NCBI GenBank assembly: GCA_015680685.1
Contig: MNCI01007823.1
Span: 1-63,016 of the forward strand
Direction: 5' to 3'
Source of the DNA: Gnetum montanum
Lineage: Eukaryota > Streptophyta > Gnetopsida > Gnetales > Gnetaceae
Length of the DNA: 63,016 nucleotides
In this document: one piece after another, positions 9,950-20,075 of the stretch
Position numbering within the stretch: the stretch's first letter is position 1
Layout: the number at the start of each line of letters is the position of its first letter
The notes under the pieces: model-generated
The model's database searches: none
Told to the model about the DNA's origin: nothing
Seen by the model: the letters and a program-made list of their open reading frames with translations, nothing else
Position numbers and translations under genes: made by a program

Positions 9950-12450
9950 GTTGCAAAAACATTTTATTTTCTTTGACATACCAAGCCACAAACACTCTTC
10001 ATTCCTTCTCGTAGGCTCTAGCTTTGTCTCTGTATTCTTGAAAATATGTCTATTGCGACACGTTTCTACCCTTGGTAGCTTGCTTTAATCACCTCGAGTT
10101 CAGAATTTGCAACCTCCAAATTTTGCAATGTTTTCTTGTGTTCTGCAAATTCTATTTCATATTTGGCATAGGTAGTGGCTACCTGTTGCTCGAGCTCTGT
10201 TCTTGAATGCCTTTCTGTTAACATGGCAAGGTTGGCATACTACAGGTTTGCCAACTCCATGTACTCTATAAGGTCCTAGATCTACATGTCCTGACTCTTA
10301 ACTTCTGCCTGGTGGACAAACGCATATGTGTCCAATATGACCCGCTAGTTAGTGAGTTGAGCACTGAGAGCATTGATGTGGGCCTTGGCCATATGGATCT
10401 ACTTTTCTATGATTTGTTTATACATCCCCACCTGGTCTCGAAAATGCTCCTTTAGCTTCTCATGTCATTTATCCTCATTCTGCCATGTGCTTATTTCAAT
10501 GGCCATCTTTTGATGAAAATGTTCTTCAAGAAAATTCTTTTACTTCTCCACAAAAGTCAATCGAAGGTTGTCAGCAACAAGTTGTTTATTCTCCTCTTGT
10601 AAGGCCTTGAGTGCCTTGGCATGTGCATAAGTTTGTGCCTATGCAATAAAGGCATCCCAGTCAGCCTTCTCTTTTTCTTCCACCACCCTTTTATTCTCTG
10701 TCAACAATTTATTGAGTTGCTTAGTTCTGAAAGTGTCCAGCTAGTCTGCAGGAATGAATTGAGAAGGATCCTGCTATGCTACTTGCAGGGTCACAAGCCT
10801 TTCTTGCAATCTTTTCACTTCTACTTTAGTGTGCTTAACCCTCATCTCTATCATGACCAGCTTCCCCTTAGTGGAAATGAGGTCTGATTGTATTACTGTA
10901 ACATCCTATGGGATGTCAGACAAGGATGTCATTACCTATCCTATTTGCAGCAATCGGTCGAGTACATCCTCATGTTTCACAGGAGTCATTGAGGTACCTG
11001 CCAGAGTTTGAGCATCCCATGCTCCTGTAATATTTTTCAGTGGCACAACAAGAACATTGAATGATTCTTTAATGTGATCTGTGACCACTTCTGTAGCTCC
11101 CGCTGCATCCTGGTGCTGCATAACCACCACCATGGCCTCTTCACCAGTTTCCAACTACACCTGAAAGGACGTAGCATTCCCTAAAATCTATTGTGATCAA
11201 GTGCTCTCCCCTCCTCCTGTTTAAATGGGAACTTCACCCCATATGTGATCCATAGAAATCGTAGGCTATACAGCATCGTCGATGACATGGAAGAGATTTG
11301 CGTCATCACGACTTCCCCAACTGACTGTCTTAGCGATGGCCTTGAGACGGCTCATCGATGGTCTGTAATCTCGCGGTGGTGGTGGTGGTTGATCCTGTTG
11401 GCCCATGCTAGGCCCTGCTTCTTGTTGTTGACTGGGTCTCATGCTTTGAAGTTGTTTAGGTCCTACAAGTTGAGTTACAGTTGGCCCCACTGTCTATTCT
11501 TTTTCTTGTTCTGGCCCCAGCGTCTTACCAATGATTTTCCTTGCAGTTGGTGGCTTTAGCAGTTTGCCATACGAAGCATTTTGGGCTTTTCAGAGAACAT
11601 CATTAGTGTATCCTCTGATACTAGCATGGCTGCATAGCTTCTTGATAAGACAAGGGAAGGGCAACGCAAAATTCCCTGTCTTCCGTTCTTCAAACTGCCT
11701 TAGGATCTCCATAAAATATAGATGAGGTAGGTTAGCATTAACCTTTCCCATCAACATTGCACATCCTCTTTCTGCATATGTTGAAATTCTTTTTAAAACT
11801 CTTATGAAAAAGATGTGATAAGTCCATATTTTGAAATAAATCTTCTCTTCCATCATCAACTCCCCATAGGTCTTATCTTACTTGCCATACGCCCTGTCTA
11901 ACCAAAATTGTCACGCATCAGGGTCTAAGCGAGTAGATAGTTGAGTAACCTTTGGCCATATATTCAGAAGGTTTAATACTTCTGAAATGGCTTGAATAGA
12001 GAAATCAATAGTCACGCCACAAATGTTAACCATGGTGCCTTCTTCTTTGTTGTGCCAAAATTGGTACGTTTCCCCTAAGTACCAGGCACTGCTTTCAGAG
12101 AGGATAGGCCACAATGGGGATCCTTTGAGGTGATTCCTAATGGCCTCCGAAGAAAATTCTATGAAAGGTCAAAATTTTAATTCCACAATCAATGCAGTTA
12201 ATATGGACCTTTCATGGATGGCTTGAACATAATCCTGGGGCAACGTGAGATGTCATCCCTGTTTAGACACTGTAGCAGCTCCTCCTTCCACCTACCTTGA
12301 TTGTACAGTGGTAGGGTCTTCTTGATGAATACTAAATGATTATTCTTCCTGCCCTGCATGTTTTTCAGTAGAAACTTGTCCTTTACCTCTCCTAGGTTGC
12401 TTGATCACATCTTGAGCAAGACCTTCTTGTTGTCTACGTTTCGAGGCCAT
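9950..12450 (-). pseudogene. Extra ORF of plant gypsy-type element: plant transposon-associated domain, Pro-rich linker, coiled coil (relic)
   Basis: Starts at an ATG at 12450 (MASKRRQQEGLAQDVIK, basic). It then reads, with stops, through WYLGETYQFWHNKEEGTMVN, ICGVTIDFSIQAISEVLNL (about 12000) and ALPFPCLIKKLCSHASIRG (about 11640). That pattern of a VDFS-x-AI motif and a later LPFP-x-LI-x-LC motif is what I know from the extra, non-gag/pol ORF of plant Tat-like elements (putative plant transposon protein domain). A QPPPPPRDYRP linker follows at about 11380. From 10900 down to 10000 comes a charged heptad-rich coiled coil (NKLLTENKRVVEEKEKADWD, then LKALQEENKQLVADNLRL). At least ten stops make it non-functional. 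Biochemical role unknown. Confidence 0.6.
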
Positions 12451-12948
12451 CTGCAATCACACGGGGCCAATCGTTAGTAATGTTGTTATCAAAGTTAGGT
12501 TATACCTTATTACTTGCCTTAATTAATTTTCTTTATCTCCATGTGATGTTAATTATTATAAGAAAATGTCCCTGAAAGATTATAATATTTAATCCTTCTT
12601 TACTTAAGTGGTTTCCAAATCTAGTTTCTCAGTATAACTAAGGAGATGAAATTGTTTTTTGCGCATTTATCATTAATTTTATAACTAATTACCCTTAATA
12701 ATTTCCTTTAGGCAATGACAAATTTCAAAAAATTTATGTGTTATTCAGTGTGTGCCCCTCCCCCATGAGTAAGCTGAACACTCCGAGTTCAAGTTGGTTC
12801 AAACAGAATAAAAATTGGAGTACTAGCAAGTGAGTTATGCATATGAAAGCAAGGGACATGCAATCGCAAGTCGTAGAGAGAAATTTGAAAAAATTCCTCC
12901 ACGTGAACAGTTGCAAATGATGTTGATAGGTGCAGGGGGGTCACAAGT
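12451..12948. other. AT-rich spacer, nothing recognised
   Basis: About 500 bases between the extra-ORF start and a TA-dinucleotide run. No motif of gag or pol was found on either strand. Confidence 0.45.
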
Positions 12949-13016
12949 ATATATATATATATATTTTGGACGCGATATCGCGTCGGCCACGATATCGCGT
13001 ACGCGATATCGTGGCC
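12949..13016. repeat. TA run followed by CpG-rich GATATC palindromes
   Basis: A TA run (about 12949-12964) leads into CGCGATATCGCG (12971-12982, self-complementary). A perfect 32-bp palindrome without spacer follows at 12985-13016, with arms GGCCACGATATCGCGT and its exact complement. It resembles, in less decayed form, the palindromic units of the family LTR U3 regions. The flanks are AT-rich and no LTR end was recognised around it. Confidence 0.85.
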
Positions 13017-14449
13017 TATCGAAGTTAGGGCACTTTATAGAATGTACCAAATTTTTAATATTTTTTTGAAATTAAATGATGTAAACTAAGGATATCTAGA
13101 CTGTTGTTAAAGGATTCTAGGGTAATTCAACTAGTTTTGAAGGCACGAAAATTATGATGGTGTGGAATTTATCAATAAGGACCTTGGATGATAAGGGAGA
13201 GAAAAAGGCTATGTGATGGTTCATAGGAACGTTTGAATCAGAGGGATAGTAATAAGGGAAAGAATATCATTGAAAATATGCTGAGGGTAATAGATGATGT
13301 GCAGAAGATGTGTTATGAGTACAAATTACAAAAGTTACATAAGTGGGTCCTCCCTAAAGCAGGTTCCAACCTATAATGCCCTTACGTAACCACACCTTAA
13401 AATGTCCATAGGTACTAGAAGGGTTAAATGTAATCCACACTGGTTCCAGAAAACACACACATGTAAGTATCACTAGAATGAGGTAAGAATTCTACACTAC
13501 ACAAGACATGAGCTACAATTACATGAACAGCAAGATGAGACAAACTATAGAAGGGATTGTAGAGATTGAGACATGAGGTAACTAACCCAAGGCATAATGA
13601 ATCATGCATGTAAAGCATGATTAATGTGTCATTAACTTGTCATTCCAAGATCAGGACCAAGTCCATTCCTCTGATCAGTGACACCACATTGTTTCATCCC
13701 ATGATGAGTGACTATGAGAGTACCATAACAACAAGGCATGCAATCACTTGGCATTTTGTTCGAGGAGTGATTTTTGCTTTGTGGCACTTTCTTTATTTTT
13801 TTTAAATGAATGTTGAATCCAGAGATGCTGCCAACCCTCAAGCATGGGTGCATGTCTTTCCAATGGGACCCCTTAGAATAGCATTGGATTTTTGAGTGCC
13901 TTTTGATTACTCTTACTCCCATTTTGTGTTAGATCTACAAGGATCTTAGTACAGTCACCTTGCGTGATAACTCTCACAGACGTCACCAAAGAGAATTCGC
14001 AAGTCCCCTTGATGTCACACCCTAATCATTTCCCCTTGGTCCATCCTTTTTTATTCTGGGTACAATGAACATAAAATTAATTTTAATTTTTAAGAATGTT
14101 AAGAATATCACTGTACCCTCGAAAAAAAATCTCTTATTTGTAGAATGGATGAGTGGGTGTAATGGGCTCATTATCCAAATAATTGATCACTCGAGACTCA
14201 ATAGCATAGAACACACCTCAACCAATGAGCCACATGAGTGTTTTATTCATAGATGAGATTACTTATAAAAAGGATGAAAAGACAAAAAGATAAAAGAAGA
14301 AATTGAAAAATGAAAAACTGGAAAACAAAAAATTGTAAAATTAAAGAAAATAAAAAATATTTATTAATCTTGCTTGTTATTAGAATGGGGGATATCCCCC
14401 ATAACCAAATAGTTGAGCATGGTGAGGATTAATAAATGAAAGATGAAGA
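13017..14449. other. Unassigned internal DNA of minus-strand composite
   Basis: Around 1.4 kb with only short open frames on both strands and no recognised motif. A small hairpin-like GGGGGATATCCCCC occurs at 14387-14400. This is where pol would sit in a full-length element of this orientation, and no RT or integrase signature was found. Confidence 0.45.
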
Positions 14450-16365
14450 TCCTTGCATGTTGGAAATATCAAAACTTGGTCATACTTACCCCATTGGGGT
14501 TCACACATCTAATTATAGTGAGCATAGTGGGACACTTTATAAGATGTGGTTCTCGGGTAAAAAGTTGACCCACTATGATACTTGAGACCATAAGATGATA
14601 TGCAAGGATCGGGATGTCACCCTCCATGGCTGTATTCATTGGGTCATATGGTTGTTGGAGTATTAATTGGTGGCGTTGATGAGGTGACACGAGGTGTTGG
14701 GTTCGAGGAGAAGGATGGACCACAGTGTTGGACTTGTGCTGAATTGGAGAATGCAGTGGCCTTGGAACTGTGTTGTCCCTTCCTACAGTCATGTCTAAAG
14801 AAGGGATGTCTTTGATGTTGAGGAGGTCTCTCACTGTTGTTGGCAATAGTAGCACAAGTAACGTTCATGGGTTATTGTTGTGGTGCAGACACTTTAGGAA
14901 TAGTTGGTGGTGATGTAGAAGGAGGAAAAGGATGAGAATGTTGAAATTTAGGAGAAGTGTAAGGTACACAAGGTGGTGATGGTGTTGAGGACATGGGATG
15001 ATAGTATTGAGGAGAATGATAATGCAGCGCGATAGAGTATGTCGACCCAGTTGGGGAAACATGATGTTGGACTAGATAAGCATTTAGATTCAAATGATAC
15101 GAAGGGTGTCTCCAGTTTAGGGATGGCTTTCCCCATGAATGGGATTGTTGCCATGGTGATCAAACACAATATCTCTGTACAAACTTTAGGTGTAACATGC
15201 TTCCCTAATGCTCATATAAGTGTAACAAGATTGGGCATTGGCCCTTGGGGTGATCGTACAGGAAAATGTTACATTCATACGTATGATTGGAAGTTGAACT
15301 CTTATTTTCTTCATCCATTCTTTCCGATTGTCTAATGATATTTTTTCCTACTTCTTGGGTTGTCAAAACTCTATCTCCAATAATATTGATATATTCTCCA
15401 CACTTTTTATGCATCCATTCTAGCATCTTATTGATCTTTGCCTCGATTTCATCTAATGATTGTTGTACTAGCATAGATGGTTCTTCCTCCTTGAGATGGG
15501 TTGATTTCTCCTTTTTGTGATTATGGACCTTTGTTAAGTTGAGATTTTGGCCCCGTTGATGTTTTTCAACACTCTCCCATCTAGCCATTTCTCCTTCTTC
15601 TTTTGCTACCCGCTTAATAAGCTCTTGGAATTGATGGGTTTGTAGTTCGTATAGTTGACCTTGGGCATACATCCCTAGGGTCTCTCTTGTTTCATTACGA
15701 AGCCCATCAATGATATGGTACATTAGCCTTTCCTCAGAGAACTCATGGCCTGGATAGTTGTTTAACAATGCATAATATCTTTCTAAGGCCATGTCTAAGA
15801 GTTGATGTTGTGCTTGTTTCCACTCTTGGATTTGTTTCCTCAAGGCCGACACTCTTATGTAGGTTTTATATCTTTCATTAAAGAGTTATACCATTGTTGA
15901 CCAACGTTGAATTGAATTTGGTTTTAATGATCTATACCATACTTTTGCTTGGCCAACGAGTATCATAGGAAAGAGCTTGAGTTTTTTCCAACCATTATCA
16001 ATGTTTTTCCATGCACAGGCATCATAGAAGGCTTGTAAATGTTGTTGCAGATCTAAGTCATAGCCTCCTGAGAAATTGGAAAAGTTGTTTAAATCGAGCC
16101 TAGGTAGACAACTCTCTTTATGATGCGTACGGGAGATTTGAACAACCTCTTGTATTTGTGTTAGGCTTGTAGTGGCTAGTAGGGGTTCATTGTCATCGAG
16201 TAAGTTATGCTTTCATGCATTGGAATGATGCTACCTTCATTTATGTTTATAATAAACCCCCACCTCGGATTGCGTACTCCAATCTTCATTATCATATAAT
16301 TCATTGGTTCTCCAATGAATTGCCTCACTAGATGTGGTGTTATCGTAGTCTTGTAGGAGAGGCAT
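14450..16365 (-). pseudogene. Gag-like polyprotein, family B copy 2
   Basis: Starts at ATG 16365 (MPLLQDYDN, matching the other copy). After several stops a 215-residue open stretch (15852-15205) holds the capsid-type retrotransposon gag helices: WKQAQHQLLDMALERYYALL, YHIIDGLRNETRETLGM and ELIKRVAKEEGEMARWE. A basic NHKKEKSTH region follows. A zinc-knuckle-like site reads C-x3-LYDH-x4-C (second Cys here is Phe) near 15265. The tail is rich in Ser, Pro, His and Gln (about 15170-14650). Gag would form the particle shell and bind RNA. Confidence 0.75.
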
Positions 16366-16474
16366 CGTTATGAAATTGTGTGTGACTCTTTTTTTTGTAT
16401 TTATTTAAAAGATATATCGTTAATTCTTATATAACGACCTTGTATGATATAACTAATCTAGATAACTAGCACCG

Positions 16475-16493
16475 TCCCCAGCAACGGTGCCAA
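16475..16493 (-). other. Primer-binding site, tRNA-Asp type
   Basis: Minus-strand TTGGCACCGTTGCTGGGGA starts directly after the LTR end CTCATCA at 16494. It is close to the TGGCGCCGTTGCCGGGGA-like primer site that I associate with tRNA-Asp priming in Athila/Tat elements. Confidence 0.7.
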
Positions 16494-16655
16494 TGATGAG
16501 TTGTGAGGTACCCCCTACACTCAACCATACGAATACAAGCTTTTCATGCACAATCCGGTTGAACTCCGTAGATGGACTAGTTGTGGTATCTAGATAGTTA
16601 CTTGTAGATCGCAGTTAGTATCTAGATGGACTAGTAAGTAGTAAAAGCTTAAGCT
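16494..16655 (-). repeat. LTR fragment (3' end only) of family B copy 2
   Basis: About 160 bases matching the terminal part of the LTR: GGTACC, CACTCAACC, GAATAC, CTAGTTGTGGTATCTAGA and TTGTAGATCGCAGTT blocks in the same order as at 8737. It breaks off abruptly and gives way to plus-strand gag sequence. Confidence 0.75.
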
Positions 16656-16656
16656 C

Positions 16657-16915
16657 TTTTCTAGGATGTTAATAGAAGAAGCTGAAAGTTAGTATAGATC
16701 GTTGGAACCAAATTCAATCCATTGGTGGTCCACAATGCTTGAGCTCTTTAACATAAAATACCAAACCTATTAAAGAGTGTCAAATCTAAGGATGGAATCA
16801 AGAAAACCATGAATCCCTAGATGTAGCCTTGGAAAAATACTATTCTCTATTGCATAGATGCCCAGGCCATGGATTTTCTCAAAAAGAGCACCTTCATCAC
16901 ATTATAGACAAGCTT
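16657..16915 (+). pseudogene. Family A gag fragment (plus strand) inside minus-strand composite
   Basis: Matches 32744-33000 of the plus-strand gag: YRSLEPNSI against YQSLELKSI, ATGCTTGAGCTC shared exactly, and QTY then RVSNLR against QTYS then VSNLIK. A later block with TCTCAAAAAGAGCA and ATTATAGACA matches CTCAAAGAGAGCA and ATCATAGATGG. It is bounded on both sides by minus-strand LTR pieces, so it marks a rearrangement. Confidence 0.65.
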
Positions 16916-16921
16916 CATAAC

Positions 16922-17115
16922 TAATGAGCAGTGGTTATCCCCTGTGTCCAACCATACGAATCACAAGCATTCACATGTAATATAGTCAAATTCCATGGAT
17001 GGAACTAGTGTGGCATCTAGATTGTTAAGCATTAATTGGAAATTGCTATCTTCCCAATTGGACTAGTGATAGCTTTGTCACATATGCTTTAGTCTAAAGT
17101 GAGGCATATGATTAT
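16922..17115 (-). repeat. LTR fragment (3' end), minus strand
   Basis: Begins TAATGAGCAGTGG in the place of TGATGAGTGGCGAGG and keeps, in order, CCAACCATACGAAT, ACTAGTGTGGCATCTAGA, GGACTAGTGATAGCTTTGTCAC and TTTAGTCTAAAGTGAGG. It is more diverged than the neighbouring LTRs and is cut at about 17115. Confidence 0.65.
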
Positions 17116-17162
17116 TGATGTTTTGTAGCCCTTAAACTAGCTAAATAATCTATAGAAATCAA

Positions 17163-18607
17163 TTATTTAAACTACGCATATGTTGAAAAATAGGAGAAGT
17201 GTAAGATGCACAAGGTGGTAGTTGTGTTGAGGACATGGGTTGATAGTATTGTGGAGAATGGTAATGTGGTGAGGTAGAGTATATTGGCCTAGTTGGGGAA
17301 ATAGGATGTTGAACTAGATAAGCGTTTGGATTCGGATAATATGAAGGATGTCTCCAGTGTAGGGATGGTTTCCCCCATGACTGGGATTGTTGCCATTGTG
17401 ATCGAACATAGTATCTTTGTATGAACTCTGGATATAGCATGTTTCCCCAATGCTCCTATAAATGTAACAAGATTGGGTATTGACCCTTGGGATGATCGTA
17501 TAGGCAAATGTTGCATTCATATGTATGATCAGCAGTTGAGCTCTTATTTCCTTCATTCCTTCTTTCCGAATGTCTAATGGTATTTTGTCCTACTTCTTGG
17601 GTTGTTAAAACTCTGTCTCCAATAATATTGACACATTCTCCACACTTTTTATACATCCATTGCAACATCTTATTGATCTTTTCCTCGACTTCCTCTAACG
17701 ATTGTTGTACTGGCAAAGATGGTTCTTCCTATTTGTGATAGGTTGATTTCTCCTTTTTATGATTATGGACCTTTGTTAAGTTGAGATTTTGGTCTCGTTG
17801 ATGTTTTTCAACATTCTCCCATCTAGCCATTTCTCCTTCTTCTTTTGCTACCCGCTTAATAAGCTCTTGGACTTGATGGGTTCGTAGTTTGTATAGTTGC
17901 CCTTGGGCGTACACCCCTAGGGTTTCTCTTGTTTCATCACGTAGTCCATCAATGATATGGTACATTAGCCTCTCCTCAAAGAACTCATGGCCTAGATAGT
18001 TGTTTATCAATGCATAATATCTTTCTAAGGCCATGTCCAAGGGTTCTAGTTACGCTTGTTTCCACCCTTGGATTTGTTTCCTCAAGGCTGACACTCTTGC
18101 GTAGGTTTGATATCTTTCATTAAATAACTCTACCATTGTTGACCAATGTTGTATTGAATTTGGTTTTAATGATCTATATCACACTTTTGCTTGGCCAACG
18201 AGTGTCATAGGAAAGAGCTTAAGTTTTTGCCAACTAGTATCAATGTTGTTCCATGTGTAGGCATCATAGAAGGCTTGTAAATGTTGATGCAGATCTAAGT
18301 CATAGCCTCCTGAGAAAGTAGGGAAGTTGTTTAAATCGAGCCTAGGTAAACAACTCTCTTTACGATTCCTACGGGAGATTCAAACAACCTCTTTTATTTG
18401 CGTTAAACTTGCAGTGGCCAGTAGGGGTTCATCGTCATTGGGTAAGTTATGCTTTCGTGCATTGGGATGACGTTGCTTTTGTCTATGTTTATAAGAAACG
18501 TCCACCTCGGGTTGTGTACTCCAATCTTCATTATCATATAGTTCGTTGGTTTTCCAATGAACTTCCTCACTAGGTGTGGCATTATCATAATCTTGTAGGA
18601 GAGGCAT
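17163..18607 (-). pseudogene. Gag-like polyprotein, family B copy 1
   Basis: Homologous over its whole length to the copy at 16365-14450 but truncated after SYTSPIFQHM. It starts MPLLQDYDNATPSEEVHWKT at ATG 18607. Then come LNNFPTFSGGYDLDLHQHLQ (capsid N-terminal part, about 18335), MDMALERYYALINNYLGHEF (18040), ELIKRVAKEEGEMARWENVE (about 17850) and CNICLYDHPKGQ (about 17515), a C-x2-C-x3-H knuckle whose last Cys is Tyr. Single stops near 18375, 18050 and 17727 interrupt otherwise long frames. Confidence 0.75.
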
Positions 18608-18728
18608 GGTTGTGAAGTTGTGTGTGAATTTATGTGTGACTGTTTATAATTATTTCTTGCTAAAGATGTATCGTTAATTTCTATACAGCGACCTTGTATG
18701 ATATAACTAATTTAGATAACTAGCACCA

Positions 18729-18747
18729 TCCTCGACAATGGCGCCAA
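18729..18747 (-). other. Primer-binding site, tRNA-Asp type
   Basis: Minus-strand TTGGCGCCATTGTCGAGGA abuts the LTR end at 18748. It is closer to the canonical GGCGCC form than the copy at 16475-16493. Confidence 0.75.
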
Positions 18748-19547
18748 TGATGAGTGGCGAGGTACCCTACACTCAACCATATGAATACGAGTGTTACACG
18801 CATGATCCAGTCGAACTTCGCAGATAGACTAGTTGTGGCACCTAATAGTTAGCTTTAGGTCGCAGTTCGTTGTCTTCCCACCTGGACTAGTGTTATCTTT
18901 GTCACGTATGGTTTAGTCCAGAGTGAGGTGTATGATGTGTTCTAACCTAATGCTACTCTTGAAGGCAATGGAAGGTAATATTATCTAAGCTAAGAGAGAA
19001 AGGGTGAGAGAGAATCTAAACTAGCCTAAGTACGATGAGCATCTGTTCCTTGATTATCTGTACACATCTTGGACTTCGTGCATGACTACTACTGGGATTA
19101 CCAAGCGTAGATACTAGGTACGCTACTGGGTTACCAAGTAGTCACACTTAAATGCTCGTAATCAAGTTGTACTCATTCCGCGTTTAAGAAGAGTTTAAGG
19201 GTGAGAGATATTAACTAGGAAACCAATAAATAACAATGAATTAAATAATTAAACTAAGTGAGTGCTGCAATGATGAAGTAATCTCGATCTTTATTTCTGG
19301 TCATGTGCGTGTCCAAGTACGTCACACTTGAATAAAGGATGTCGTACAATTACAATCACCACATTGCGGGCATACACGGAGAGGAAAAGGGAGAGAAAGA
19401 AATTAAAACACTTAAACTAAAACTAACTTAAAAGCTCAAAAAACTCAAAAGTGGCTAACTCATCTGTCTACCTCTTATTTATAGATAAGGAGACAGGCTA
19501 TGATATTGCGTATGCGATATCGCAGTTGCCCAAAATGCGACTCATGA
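18748..19547 (-). repeat. 5' LTR of minus-strand family B element
   Basis: Ends (minus) GGGTACCTCGCCACTCATCA at 18748 next to a primer site, so this is the 5' LTR of a minus-strand element. It is closely similar to 8737-9572. The start is at about 19547, where TCATGAGTCG stands for TGATGAGTCA. TATA at 19477-19483 and the palindromic unit GATATTGCGTATGCGATATC at about 19502-19521 lie in U3. Confidence 0.82.
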
Positions 19548-19797
19548 AACTTTTTGTGGGCAACTCATTTTTTAGGAAAAGTAAACATACAAATAACAAC
19601 TATTCTCAACGAAACTAATTAGAAAATCTAAGTGGAAGCCCTAGATACATAGAGGCTAGAGCCAATGGTTGCACCTCTCATGAAGCAAATGTATCACATG
19701 ATTTCACCTTCTAATTTTCCTATGTAATAATCCCTAAACTAACTTTGTTAATTAATGCCGTTTTGAAAAAGTCTTACATGACATTGTGACAAACGTA

Positions 19798-20075
19798 GAA
19801 TATTTAACAAGTTTTTTAAAACTTACATTTAAAATTTTGAAAGTAACAGTGTTAATCAAGCAATTACGTTTCAAAAGTAACAGTGTTAATCAATCAATTA
19901 CGTTTCGTACCTGTAATTGTGATGAAATTTAGAATATTTAAGAAGCTTTTTAAAACTTACATTTGAAATTTTTTTAATGACGTTTTGGAAAAATGGATCA
20001 CGTCACTACGAAGAGACCTAGAATATTTGACAAGTTCTTTTAAACTTACATTTAAAATTTTTAAAAGTATTTTAC
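19798..20075. repeat. Short tandem and dispersed repeats in low-copy DNA
   Basis: A 33-bp unit (GTAACAGTGTTAATCA plus CAATTACGTTTC) occurs twice in tandem at about 19840-19905. A longer block, AGAATATTTAA-AAG-TTTTTTAAAACTTACATTT, recurs three times, starting near 19798, 19931 and 20018. Confidence 0.7.

Larger units (their letters stand above)
8737..19547 (-). mobile_element. Composite of pol-less minus-strand LTR elements (family B)
   Basis: Outer LTRs at 18748-19547 (5' on the minus strand) and 8737-9572 (3') enclose two gag copies (18607 to 17163 and 16365 to 14450), an internal LTR piece with its own primer site at 16494, a jumbled junction (16494-17160), and a second ORF region (12450 to 9950) before the polypurine tract. 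No RT, RNase H or integrase motif was found. The simplest reading is two related non-autonomous elements joined by nested insertion or recombination. A matching target duplication at the outer ends was not found. Confidence 0.7.

Noticed and set aside
11245-11725. Plus-strand frames of 104 and 64 residues
   Set aside because: They are opposite the recognisable minus-strand extra ORF (Pro-rich linker and LPFP motif) and have no motif.
14387-14400. GGGGGATATCCCCC palindrome as a member of the GATATC family
   Set aside because: It is short, lacks the CpG-bearing arms and lies away from any TATA box. It may be chance.
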